DNA from: JAIUNP01 sp020161975
GTDB lineage: Bacteria; Pseudomonadota; Alphaproteobacteria; Rhizobiales; Beijerinckiaceae
Length of the DNA: 42,699 bases
NCBI GenBank assembly: GCA_036745275.1
Contig: DAIOGK010000028.1
Span: 1-42,699 of the forward strand
Direction: 5' to 3'
In this document: piece by piece, positions 1 through 8,031 of the stretch
Position numbering within the stretch: the stretch's first letter is position 1
Layout: each line of letters begins with the position of its first letter
Position numbers and translations under genes: made by a program
The notes under the pieces: model-generated
Seen by the model: the letters and a program-made list of their open reading frames with translations, nothing else
What the model was told of the DNA's origin: nothing
Databases searched by the model: none

Positions 1-58
1 GACTGACGCCCAATCGCTGTGAAACCTCCGCAACCGGGTAGCCCCGTTCGGTGATGCG
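1..58 (-). pseudogene. IS3-family OrfA fragment (runs off the left edge)
   Basis: Read on the minus strand, the first 58 bases give an uninterrupted peptide RITERGYPVAEVSQRLGVS. It closely resembles the N-terminal helix-turn-helix of IS3-family OrfA transposase proteins (IS407-like group). The normal start of OrfA is not present upstream: further upstream in this frame the peptide no longer looks like OrfA. The fragment was therefore probably cut by a rearrangement near position 60. The rest of the gene lies outside the window, so it is unknown whether the element is otherwise complete. Confidence 0.55.
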
Positions 59-302
59 AAGGTTACCGGGCGGGAGCCGCGCGAAGACAGCATCTACGAT
101 GCACTCAAGAAGAAGGTCGCGACTCAGCCATTCCAGAAACCCTCGCAGCTTGCCAAGACAGGCGCGCTTGTGGGCGTTCTTACCGGCGACGGCCATGAAG
201 ACCAAATGACAAAGCCGCCCGAACTTCTGAAAAACTGGGCTGGTAGTCCTTTCGCTCCTATTTGTTCAGTATCGATCTGATCGAAATGAGACGCCCGTCA
301 TA
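59..302. other. Junction DNA between IS remnants, nothing recognised
   Basis: Open frames exist on both strands for about 180 bases, but neither translation resembles a family I know. The stretch sits between an IS3-type and an IS21-type remnant and is probably scrambled mobile-element DNA. Confidence 0.4.
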
Positions 303-515
303 GAACCGGCGCGTTCCTGCATCCGCGGCGGCGCGCATGGCCGCTTCTTCAACGCCCTCGATCTGGCCCCCCTCGAAGGGGAAGCGTGTCATGGCAGACA
401 GGGGCGGATGGCCGATTGTCTTACTCGCATGGACTTCATCGTTTTGGACAAACTCTGCTATCTGCCCTTCGCTCATGCCGGCTGCCAACTGCTCGTCCAT
501 TTGGTCAGCCGGCTG
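303..515 (+). pseudogene. istB: IS21-family IstB helper ATPase fragment
   Basis: The plus-strand reading contains CIRGGAHGRFFNALDL, then GRQGRMADCLTRMDFIVLD, then LCYLPFAHAG and LLVHLVSRL in one frame. This is the central part of IstB, the AAA+ helper of IS21-type transposition. In IstB the Walker B segment normally reads LDELGYLP; here it reads LDKLCYLP, so the acidic residue after the Asp is lost. The N-terminal Walker A part and everything after VSRL are missing or unrecognisable. It is a dead fragment of about 70 codons. The opposite-strand reading (258-560) is only its shadow. Confidence 0.65.
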
Positions 516-631
516 ATCGCGTCGCCACGGTTCACGGTAAAATATCGAACGCCGCAGCATGTCCTGTCGTTCAAGCTGCGACTTGATGGTGTTGTGCGGA
601 GCCTTTGAGCGGGCCTGACGGCCCTGTACAA

Positions 632-2251
632 TTATCCGTCCTCGCGGAGGCGGAAGCGCTGGATCTTACCGGTCGGAGTCTTCGGCAGGGCGTCGATGAA
701 TTTGATCGAGCGCGGATACTTGTAAGGCGCAATCGTCTCCTTAACGTGGTCCTGCAGCCGCTTGATCGTCAGGGCATCGCGCGGCACGCCAGCGGCCAAG
801 ACGACATGCGCTTCCACAATCTGCCCGCGCTCCTGATCTGCCACGGCGATGACAGCGCATTCTATGACGTCGGGATGTGCGATCAGGGCCCCCTCGACTT
901 CCGGCCCGGCGATATTATAACCGCCGCTGATGATCATGTCGTCGGACCGTGCGGTAAAATGGAAATGGCCGTCTTCGTCCTGGACGAAGCGGTCGCCGGT
1001 CAGGTTCCAGCCATCCCTGACATAGTCACGCTGACGCGCATCGGCCATGTAGCGGCAGCCCGTCGGGCCGCGTACCGCAAGCCGTCCCACTGTCCCGCGC
1101 GGGACCTCCCGCATATCATCGTCAACGACGATTGCTTCGTAGCCCCCAACCGGCTTGCCCGTACACCCCGGCTTGTTGTCTTCCAGGCGATTGGAAATAA
1201 AGATGTGCAGCATCTCGGTGGCGCCGATCCCGTCCAGGATCGGCTTGCCGGTCTTGCGCGTCCATTCCTCGAACACCGGTCCGGGGAGGGTTTCGCCGGC
1301 AGATACCGCTACGCGCAGTGATGACAGATCGGCCCCCTCGTCCATCGCCTTGAGCATTGCCCTGTAGGCCGTCGGCGCGGTGAACGACACCGTGGCCCGG
1401 TAGTTCTCGATGATGGCGATCATATTCGGCGGTGTTGCCTGCTCCAGCAACGCGGCGGCCGCCCCGAAGCGCAGCGGAAAGATCGCGAGGCCGCCGAGGC
1501 CGAAAGTGAAGGCGAGCGGTGGAGAGCCGACGAAGATGTCATCGGGCGTGACGCTGAGCACTTCTCGGGCATACGCGTCGGCGATGATGAGCAGGTCGCG
1601 ATGGAAGTGCATCGTCGCCTTCGGCATGCCCGTTGTGCCCGAGGTGAAGCCGAGAAGTGCGACATCGTCGCGCGCGGTGCGCACGGCGTCATAGCGGACA
1701 GACTTGTTCAGGGCTGCCCGATCCAGTTCGGCGTCATGATTGGCAGTGCCGTCGAAGCCTATCACCTGCTTCAGGAAGGCACTGTCCTTGGCACAGGCGA
1801 CGATCTCGTCCATAAGCCGGGTGTCGCATAGTGCCAGCGAAATCTCGGCCTTGTCGACGATCTTGGCGAGTTCGCCTGCCCGCAACATGGGCATGGTGTT
1901 GACCACCACCGCTCCGGCCTTCGTCGCAGCCAGCCAGCAGGCCACCATCGCCGGGTTGTTGGCCGAGCGTATGAGCACGCGGTTTCCCGGCTTTACGCCG
2001 TAGTTCTCCACCAGCGCATGTGCAATGCGACTGGTCCAATCCGACAGTTCCTTATAGGTACGCCGCCGTCCGTTGCCGATCAACGCCGTCCGGTCGCCGA
2101 AACCTTTCTCTACCATCCGGTCGGTTAATTCCACCGCCGCATTGATCTGGTCGGGATATTCGAAGCCGTCGAGGAGGAAATCCGGCCATTGGTCTTCAGG
2201 TGGAAGATTGTCCCGCGCGAATGTATCGGTATGTGCGGAGTGCTTGAGCAT
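632..2251 (-). CDS. abmG: 2-aminobenzoate-CoA ligase (AMP-forming)
   Basis: This enzyme of the ANL superfamily should activate 2-aminobenzoate (anthranilate) with ATP and CoA to 2-aminobenzoyl-CoA in the cytoplasm. The protein of about 539 residues has the P-loop FTSGTTGMPKA, the adenylate motif GIGATEML, the hinge region TARSDDMIISGG and the C-terminal catalytic lysine context PKTPTGKIQRF. The overall pattern is that of benzoate/aminobenzoate-CoA ligases. I place the start at 2251 (MLKHSAHTD) because GAGGA lies five bases upstream; a start at 2290 is also open. It is a single-gene unit with a copy of the shared operator at 2346-2367. The partner monooxygenase/reductase lies 11 kb away across an inserted segment, whereas such genes are clustered in Azoarcus evansii. 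Substrate is inferred from context; benzoate-type acids are alternatives. Confidence 0.85.
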   Translation of the reverse strand: MLKHSAHTDTFARDNLPPEDQWPDFLLDGFEYPDQINAAVELTDRMVEKGFGDRTALIGNGRRRTYKELSDWTSRIAHALVENYGVKPGNRVLIRSANNPAMVACWLAATKAGAVVVNTMPMLRAGELAKIVDKAEISLALCDTRLMDEIVACAKDSAFLKQVIGFDGTANHDAELDRAALNKSVRYDAVRTARDDVALLGFTSGTTGMPKATMHFHRDLLIIADAYAREVLSVTPDDIFVGSPPLAFTFGLGGLAIFPLRFGAAAALLEQATPPNMIAIIENYRATVSFTAPTAYRAMLKAMDEGADLSSLRVAVSAGETLPGPVFEEWTRKTGKPILDGIGATEMLHIFISNRLEDNKPGCTGKPVGGYEAIVVDDDMREVPRGTVGRLAVRGPTGCRYMADARQRDYVRDGWNLTGDRFVQDEDGHFHFTARSDDMIISGGYNIAGPEVEGALIAHPDVIECAVIAVADQERGQIVEAHVVLAAGVPRDALTIKRLQDHVKETIAPYKYPRSIKFIDALPKTPTGKIQRFRLREDG

Positions 2252-2345
2252 ATTTTCCTCGTGAGCTGGCTGCCGCGTCGCAAAGACCACACCCTGTCGT
2301 GCTGCGTCTTGGCGCAGCTTTGCCCAAATGCTCCCATGGGCTCAA

Positions 2346-2367
2346 TATTATTTCAAGTCTAAAATAT
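2346..2367 (-). promoter_or_regulatory. Shared palindromic operator, copy A
   Basis: Read on the minus strand this 22-base AT-rich site aligns without gaps to four other sites in the window (13334, 19048, 28525, 42295). It shares the core ATTTTAGACTTGAAATAA with few mismatches. It lies about 95 bases upstream of the ligase start at 2251. The near-symmetrical form fits a MarR dimer operator; the regulator encoded at 12727-13218 is the obvious candidate. Confidence 0.7.
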
Positions 2368-2445
2368 TTTGGAGCAGCCCTGCCGCGCCACACCGGACCA
2401 TTTCCTGGTCAGGGCGTTCCGTGCTGATGTCCATTGGTTGGAGGG

Positions 2446-3233
2446 CTAGGCTTCGTGGACAAAGGGTAGCCAGAGTTTGACTGCGGCGATGGCGACGAAG
2501 CCGAGATATGACTCCTTGCTTTTGTCGTAGCGGGTTGCGACGCGCCGCCAGTTCTTGAGTTTGTTGAAGAGCCGCTCGATGAGATTGCGCCACTTGTATT
2601 TCTCGGCGTTGTGCGGCGCGGGGTTCTTGCGGTTGCACTTGGCCGGAATGACGGCCTCGATCCCCGCATCGGAGAGTTGCTCGCGAATGGCGTCGGCGTC
2701 GTAGCCCTTGTCGGCCAGCATGGCCTCGATCTTGTCGACGATCATGCGCATCAAGGGCGCGAAGCCCTTGATGTCGTGCGCTTCTCCGCTCGTCAGGACG
2801 AAGCCGAGCGGGCGGCCTTTGGCGTCACAGCGCGCGTGGAGTTTGGTGGTGAAGCCGCCGCCGCGCGATCGACCAAGCGCCTCGGTTTGCTGAGTCCCCT
2901 TCTTATGCCGACTGCGCAGTGGTGCGCCCGGACGATGGTGTTATCGATCATGTCAGCGGTGGGGTCTCGTTCGACCATCTCCGCCAGGCTCTCCAGCATG
3001 GCGTCGAAGGCGCCGACCTCCAGCCAGCGTCGATAACGACGGAAGATACTGTTCCACTTGCCATATTCGTCGGGAAAATGCCGTCACTGCGCGCCTGTTC
3101 GCGCCAGCCACATCATGCCCTCAAAATAACGGCGGTTATTCTGCGCCGGGCGGCAGCCTCGCCCGCGCTCGGCAGGCAACAAAGGCCCGATCACAGCCCA
3201 CTCGTCGTCCGTCAGACCAATCCGCTCGCCCAA
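2446..3233 (-). pseudogene. IS5-family transposase, nonsense plus frameshift
   Basis: The reading probably begins with TTG at 3233, since GGAGG stands just upstream: LGERIGLTDDEW, then RGRGCRPAQNNRRYFEGMMW. It meets a TGA where relatives have Trp, in the segment GAQ-stop-RHFPDEYGKWN. Reading then continues through RDPTADMIDNTIVRAHHCAVG. A one-base frame change at the AAGGGGACT run (near 2900) leads into GGFTTKLHARCDAKGRPLGFV and the C-terminal part ending in VKLWLPFVHEA. IS427-type elements often use programmed frameshifting, so the frame change may be natural; the in-frame TGA is more likely inactivating. The element probably cannot move without help in trans. Confidence 0.8.
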
Positions 3234-3301
3234 GGATTCCTCCAAAAAGAAGCCTTGAATCAATCTCCGAGTGTCACGTCAACCTTTGTCCACGAAACCT
3301 A
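2447..3301 (-). mobile_element. IS5-family (IS427-like) insertion sequence, 855 bp
   Basis: The element is bounded by 19-base terminal inverted repeats differing at one base: TAGGCTTCGTGGACAAAGG at 2447-2465 and the complement of TAGGTTTCGTGGACAAAGG at 3283-3301. Both ends sit in a CTAG tetranucleotide, consistent with insertion at CTAG and a TA duplication. The interior encodes a DDE transposase on the minus strand that is damaged (see next entry). The right-hand 238 bases are repeated at 12287-12524. The element separates the 2-aminobenzoate ligase from the rest of its pathway and cuts the 5' end of the DUF5677 gene at 3304. Confidence 0.85.
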
Positions 3302-3303
3302 GG

Positions 3304-4156
3304 CTCGATGCCCTACGGATGCTGATTGAGCTGTCGCGATACATTGGCACAGATTTTCACCGTCGCGCCAGCCGCTCGCGGTCGCGCCGTCGCGCGCACC
3401 TGAACAAGGCACTCTCCCACCTCCATGTCCGCGCGATCCAGATCGCGTCCGAAATCATGACGCTGATGGAGAACGGCTATGCCGACGGCGCGGTGGCGCA
3501 CGCTTCACGAAGTTACCTGCGTTGCGATGATCCTTGACGATGGCAGCGAAGCGCTCGCCGAGCGCTACCTCGCGTATGAGATCGTTGAGGCGAAGAAGGG
3601 CCTTGGGCAATATCAGCAATGCCATACGCGCCTTGGCTACGCTCCCTTCGCGAAACGTGCGTCCGCGCGCATTGAAAAGGACTATGCCGTTGCGATCCGC
3701 CGATACGGCAAAGAGCTTGGCGACGACTATGGCTGGGTCGCTGCGCATCTGGGGAACCTAAAGCCCAATTTCAGCAATATCAAGGATACCGCGGGCCGAG
3801 AGATGATGCGCTCGCACTATAAGATGGCGAGCCACAATGTTCATGCGAGCACCAAGGGCATCGCCTATCGGCTCGGATCACTCGACTACCGCTACGCGGT
3901 CATCGCAGGCGCCAGCAATGTGGGATTTGTCGAGCCGGGTCAAAACCTGGCTTTGAGCCTCTTGCAAATTACCATGCGTCTGCTTCCGACGTCATGGACG
4001 CTCGACAAGACCGCGCAACTGATGGCGCTGAATAAACTCCACGATCGTATTCCGCGTACGCTCATGCAAGCCGAACGCGCGATTGCACGAGACGAGAAGA
4101 AGATTTGTAAGGCTGCGACCGCTCGCCATGTAAAGCGCTCACGCGCAAAGCGCTGA
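3304..4156 (+). pseudogene. DUF5677-type protein, truncated and frameshifted
   Basis: Two overlapping frames together give a protein resembling the DUF5677 family (function unknown). The first frame carries the N-terminal part (HLNKALSHLHVRAIQIASEI, GYADGA). After a one-base deletion near 3490 the second frame continues with ARWRTLHEVTCVAM, AYEIVEAKKGLGQY, DYGWVAAHLG, YKMASHNVHASTKG and VGFVEPGQNLALSLLQIT. The IS5 element ends at 3301, so the original start is missing. The C-terminus is Lys/Arg-rich. With both 5' truncation and a frameshift it is most likely non-functional. Confidence 0.65.
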
Positions 4157-4641
4157 TCGAGATCCACACGCGACGGTACGGCTGACCTCCTCGGCCCCTG
4201 AGCGGATCATGAGAAGTCTCTTGTCCACACTGTCTAAGCGGCTTGCGTTTGCCTTTGATGATTCCGTCCATCTGGACTTGGGACGTGCTGGCCTCGAGCT
4301 ACCAATAACTGTGGCGATCATTTCCGACGCCCATCCGCAAACTGGCCAGTTGCAAATGCAAGCGGTGCTGCGCAAGAACGCACTCGCGCCATCACCGTGA
4401 TGATCCTGTCCGGTCAGGTGGCGCACTTTGTCTACAAGGCATGTCGGCTTTCGTGACGCCTCAAGTGTCAGTCGAACGACCGCAAAGCGGGCGCAGAAGA
4501 GCCATTAGCCGGTGGGGAAGCAGTGCAGAGCGACATTAGCTGGCTAGCCTCAGCGCCCGGCTTGCACGCTCGCTAAGCCACAGCGGTGCATCCGGTGCAA
4601 CCTATCCCTTTGGTGGGGTGATACTCTAAGCTGCGTCGAAC
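4157..4641. other. Gene-free stretch before the RpiR cassette
   Basis: Only short open frames without recognisable motifs occur here, on both strands. Nothing resembling an RNA gene or a terminal inverted repeat was seen. It probably contains decayed coding DNA from the inserted segment plus the upstream promoter region of the regulator gene. Confidence 0.4.
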
Positions 4642-4666
4642 GTTTCAGTTTTATAATTTTTGAAAC
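4642..4666 (+). promoter_or_regulatory. Promoter with inverted repeat ahead of the RpiR gene
   Basis: GTTTCA at 4642-4647 and TGAAAC at 4661-4666 form a perfect 6-base inverted repeat. It encloses a consensus -10 box TATAAT at 4652-4657. No good -35 box is visible. Operators of MurR/RpiR regulators often contain TGAAA/TTTCA half-sites, so autoregulation by the downstream gene is plausible. Transcription from this -10 box would start near 4664, which makes a translation start at 4660 or 4669 unlikely and favours 4705. Confidence 0.5.
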
Positions 4667-4704
4667 AAATGTTGCAGCCGTTGTCGAGCGTGCTAGCATT
4701 AGGC

Positions 4705-5571
4705 ATGGGAGCCTCGCTGAACGAACAGATTTTGGCTGTTTTCGATGATCTGACGATCAGTCATCGTTCGGCAGCACGCTGGATTCTGGATCACCCGGAG
4801 GATGTGGCCCTGCTGTCAATGCGCGAGCAGGCCAAGCGCGCCGGTGTGCCAGCGGCCACCATGACGCGCCTGGCGCAACGCTTGGGATACTCCGGTTACG
4901 AGGCGTTGCGGGCGGTCAGTTCATCGGCGCTGCGGCAGCGCTCCAGCTTTTCCGGGCGCACCGCCGACCTGCAGGCACGGCGCGAGGTTGACGGCGATGA
5001 GGCGCTGACATCCGACCTGCTGTCGGGCCTGGCCGGTCACATCCGTGCATTGAGCAGCAGCGAAACCCTGGCGGCGATTGCGCGCGCGGCAGACATCATC
5101 GTCTCGAAGGAACGCTTGTTCTGCATGGGCTCGCGCTCCAGTTATGCCAGTGCGCATCTTGGCGCTTACCTTTTGTCGCTGATCGGCGAGAACGCCTTGC
5201 TGGTCGAGGGGACGGGGGCGACCAGCCTGGACCGTTTGCGCGGCATTGACGCGCGGGATGCGCTGCTGGCTGTCACGATCGCGCCTTACACGCGGGTGAC
5301 GGTAGAGGCCGTTGGTTACGCGCAGGAGAAAGGCGCGGCGGTTATCGCAATAACCGATAGCCCTGCATCGCCCGTTGCACGGCTCGCGCCGGTGTCCGTC
5401 GTCGTGCCGACATCGACGCCATCATTCCTGCAGACCGTCGCGCCCAGCCTGATTGCGGTCGAAAGCATTGCCGCGCTGGTGGCTGCGCGGCGTGGCAGGC
5501 GGGCTGTTGAAGCCATGGCTGCCAGCGAAGAGCATCTGACGCGGTTCGGCTCTTACTACGACGACAAATAG
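4705..5571 (+). CDS. MurR/RpiR family transcriptional regulator
   Basis: This protein has the two-domain RpiR layout. The N-terminal helix-turn-helix (about the first 80 residues) includes LSMREQAKRAGVPAATMTRL and AQRLGYSGYEALR. A SIS sugar/amino-sugar-type ligand domain follows (about 120-260) with FCMGSRSSYASAHLGAYLL and AVIAITDSPASPVARLAP. It likely controls the following aminotransferase, TRAP transporter and racemase genes in response to a small metabolite. Start choice is uncertain: ATG at 4705 (MGASLNEQIL) fits the family length and the position of the TATAAT box, while 4669 and a TTG at 4660 are in frame. No strong ribosome site precedes any of them. The gene stands 11 bases before the aminotransferase, in one operon. 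Confidence 0.85.
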   Translation: MGASLNEQILAVFDDLTISHRSAARWILDHPEDVALLSMREQAKRAGVPAATMTRLAQRLGYSGYEALRAVSSSALRQRSSFSGRTADLQARREVDGDEALTSDLLSGLAGHIRALSSSETLAAIARAADIIVSKERLFCMGSRSSYASAHLGAYLLSLIGENALLVEGTGATSLDRLRGIDARDALLAVTIAPYTRVTVEAVGYAQEKGAAVIAITDSPASPVARLAPVSVVVPTSTPSFLQTVAPSLIAVESIAALVAARRGRRAVEAMAASEEHLTRFGSYYDDK

Positions 5572-5582
5572 CGGGGAAACGA

Positions 5583-6959
5583 ATGACCGATGCGCCGGCG
5601 AAATCGACGCGTATTCTGCACCGGCAGATTGCCGGGGCAAATGCAATGCCACGCGCTGTTGGCGGGCGCGGCATCGAGATCATCGACGCCACCGGCAGGG
5701 CTTACATTGATGGCTCGGGCGGCGCTGCGGTGTCCAGCATCGGGCACGGTCATCCGCATGTCCGGGACGCAATCCGGCGGCAACTGGACAAGATCGCCTA
5801 TGCGCATACCTCGTTCTTCACAACCGACGTTGCCGAGCAACTCGCCGATACGCTGATTTCCGACGCGCCCCAGGGCCTTGACCACGTTTATTACGTTTCA
5901 GGGGGTTCGGAGGCGATCGAGGCGTCACTGAAACTGGCGCGGCAGTATTTTACCGAACGCGGGGAAAAGCAGCGTGTGAATTTCGTCGCGCGCCGGCAGA
6001 GCTATCACGGCAACACGCTTGGCGCGCTGGCAGTCGGCGGCAACCTGTGGCGGCGTCAGCAATTTGCGCCGATGCTTTTCAAGACGCATCACGTTGCCCC
6101 GCCTTACGCCTATCGCGACCAGCGCGAGGGTGAAAATTCTGACCAATACGCAGAACGGCTCGCCGATGAGTTCGATGCCAAATGTCACGAACTTGGACCG
6201 GAAACGATTATCGCATTTGTCGCGGAAACGGTCGGCGGCGCAACACAGGGCTGTACCACGGCGCCGGCAGGCTACTTCAGGCGCATTCGCGAGATCTGCG
6301 ACCGCTATGGCATTCTGCTGATCCTCGATGAGGTGATGTGCGGCATGGGCCGGACCGGCACACTGCACGCCTGCGAGCAGGAAGGGATTGCGCCCGACAT
6401 CATGGCCATCGCCAAAGGACTTGGCGGCGGCTACCAGCCAATCGGTGCTGTGATGCTGTCGGGTAAAATTTTCAACGCGCTTGAGGCCGGTAGCGGCTTC
6501 TTCCAGCACGGTCATACGTATCTTGCCCATCCGCTGGCCTGCGCGGCTGCGCAAGCAGTGCAGGAGGTCATCAGGAACGACAATCTACTGGCCAATGTCC
6601 GCAAGCAGGGCGCGCACCTTGAACGTCGCTTGCGCGAGCGCTTCGGCAACAATCCTCATGTGGGCGATATCCGCGGTCGCGGCCTGTTTTGGGCTGTCGA
6701 ATATGTGACCGACCGTTCGACCAAAACACCATTCGATCCGGCGCTTAAGCTCAATGGGCGGGTCAAGCGTGAGGCGATGGAACGGGGCCTTGCCTGCTAT
6801 GCCATGCCCGGCACCATCGACGGGAAGCTGGGCGATCACAACATGCTCGCACCGCCGTTCATCTGCACCGAGAACGACATCGACACCATCGTTGAACGCT
6901 TCGGCGAAGCCATGGACGCCGCAATCGCCTCGGTCGGCCGCAGCGCCGCCAGCACTTAG
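5583..6959 (+). CDS. Class III aminotransferase (PLP-dependent)
   Basis: A 458-residue fold-type I aminotransferase of the class III (omega-aminotransferase/aspartate aminotransferase-like) group. Visible motifs are VYYVSGGSEAIEASLKLAR (cofactor phosphate binding), QSYHGNTLGALAVGG, the Asp motif ILLILDEVMCGMGRTG, and the PLP lysine at about residue 278 in IAKGLGGGYQPIGA. It should move an amino group from an amino acid or amine to a keto acid. The amine donor cannot be read from sequence. It is part of a cassette with a TAXI-type TRAP importer and an Asp/Glu racemase-like protein, which points to uptake and use of an amino acid or amino-carboxylate. Confidence 0.9.
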   Translation: MTDAPAKSTRILHRQIAGANAMPRAVGGRGIEIIDATGRAYIDGSGGAAVSSIGHGHPHVRDAIRRQLDKIAYAHTSFFTTDVAEQLADTLISDAPQGLDHVYYVSGGSEAIEASLKLARQYFTERGEKQRVNFVARRQSYHGNTLGALAVGGNLWRRQQFAPMLFKTHHVAPPYAYRDQREGENSDQYAERLADEFDAKCHELGPETIIAFVAETVGGATQGCTTAPAGYFRRIREICDRYGILLILDEVMCGMGRTGTLHACEQEGIAPDIMAIAKGLGGGYQPIGAVMLSGKIFNALEAGSGFFQHGHTYLAHPLACAAAQAVQEVIRNDNLLANVRKQGAHLERRLRERFGNNPHVGDIRGRGLFWAVEYVTDRSTKTPFDPALKLNGRVKREAMERGLACYAMPGTIDGKLGDHNMLAPPFICTENDIDTIVERFGEAMDAAIASVGRSAAST

Positions 6960-6999
6960 TCCGCATATCATCAAAAAATCCAAAGGGAGGATCGACAGC

Positions 7000-7968
7000 A
7001 TGAAACATTTTCTCATCGGGCTCGGCATGGCCGGGCTTGCAGCCGGAATTGCAGCACCGGTACAGGCGCAGCAGACGTTCATCACCATCGGCACCGGTGG
7101 CGTGACGGGCGTCTATTATGCGGCGGGCGGCGCGATCTGTAGGTTGATGAATAAGGAACGGAAGTCGCACAAGCTGCGCTGCTCGGTGGAATCGACCGGC
7201 GGATCAGCTTTCAACGTCAATGCAATCAAGGCCGGCGATCTCGATTTCGGCATGGCGCAATCGGATGTGCAGTACAGCGCGACAAAGGGCGTTGGCGCGT
7301 TCAAGGATGGCGGCGCCCATGGCGACCTGCGCGCAGTGTTTTCCATCCACCCCGAGCCCTTCACAGTGCTCGCGCGCAAGGAAGCAGGCATTACCAAATT
7401 CGAGGATTTCAAGGGCAAGCGCTTCAACGTGGGCAATCCCGGCTCGGGCACGCGCAGTTCGATGGAAGAGCTGCTGGGCGCGATGGGCTGGAAGCTGTCC
7501 GACTTCGCGCTCGCGTCGGAGCTGAAGGCCGATGAGCACGGCCCCGCGCTGTGCGACAACAAGATCGACGGCTTCTATTACGGTGTCGGGCACCCCTCCG
7601 CCAACATTCAGGATCCGACGACGGCATGCGGCGCCAAGCTCATCTCGCTCACCGGCCCCGTCGTCGACAAACTGGTTGCGGAAAAGCCCTATTACGCAAA
7701 GGCGTCGATCCCCGGCGGCCTTTACGCGAACAATCCAAACGCCACGCAAACCTATGGCGTTCTGGCAACCCTGGTCGCTTCCTCCAAGGTGCCGGACGAT
7801 TCCGTTTATGCCCTGGTGAAGTCCGTGTTCGACAATTTTGACGAGTTCAAGAAACTGCACCCGGCCTTCGCCAACCTCGATCCTGCCAAGATGGTCAAGG
7901 ACGGGCTTTCTGCGCCACTGCACCCCGGCGCTGCCAAATTCTACAAGGAAAAAGGCTGGCTGAAATAG
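7000..7968 (+). CDS. TAXI-family TRAP transporter solute-binding protein
   Basis: Periplasmic binding protein of a TRAP-type importer. The first 23 residues form a signal peptide ending in PVQA. The mature part begins QQTFITIGTGGVTGVYYAAG, the hallmark of the TAXI subfamily. Further motifs are RCSVESTGGSAFNVNAI, DFGMAQSDVQYSATKG and NVGNPGSGTRSSMEELL. The start at 7000 is supported by AAGGGAGG ten bases upstream. The encoded 322 residues match the family length. A strong hairpin (7984-8007) separates it from the permease gene, which may allow more binding protein than permease to be made. Confidence 0.92.
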   Translation: MKHFLIGLGMAGLAAGIAAPVQAQQTFITIGTGGVTGVYYAAGGAICRLMNKERKSHKLRCSVESTGGSAFNVNAIKAGDLDFGMAQSDVQYSATKGVGAFKDGGAHGDLRAVFSIHPEPFTVLARKEAGITKFEDFKGKRFNVGNPGSGTRSSMEELLGAMGWKLSDFALASELKADEHGPALCDNKIDGFYYGVGHPSANIQDPTTACGAKLISLTGPVVDKLVAEKPYYAKASIPGGLYANNPNATQTYGVLATLVASSKVPDDSVYALVKSVFDNFDEFKKLHPAFANLDPAKMVKDGLSAPLHPGAAKFYKEKGWLK

Positions 7969-7983
7969 GCCCTGACACGCTTT

Positions 7984-8007
7984 GGCCGGGGCCGATGCGC
8001 CCCGGCC
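7984..8007 (+). terminator. Intergenic hairpin between binding protein and permease
   Basis: GGCCGGGGC at 7984-7992 and GCCCCGGCC at 7999-8007 form a perfect 9-bp GC stem with a 6-base loop, directly after the binding-protein gene. There is no T-run, so it is more likely an mRNA-stabilising or attenuating structure than a full intrinsic terminator. Confidence 0.5.
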
Positions 8008-8031
8008 TGTTCGCAAAGCCGGTGGAAGCAC

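Noticed and set aside
632..2251. Benzoate-CoA ligase as the primary call for the left ligase
   Set aside because: The motifs do not separate benzoate from 2-aminobenzoate, but the shared operator and the 2-aminobenzoyl-CoA monooxygenase/reductase favour 2-aminobenzoate.
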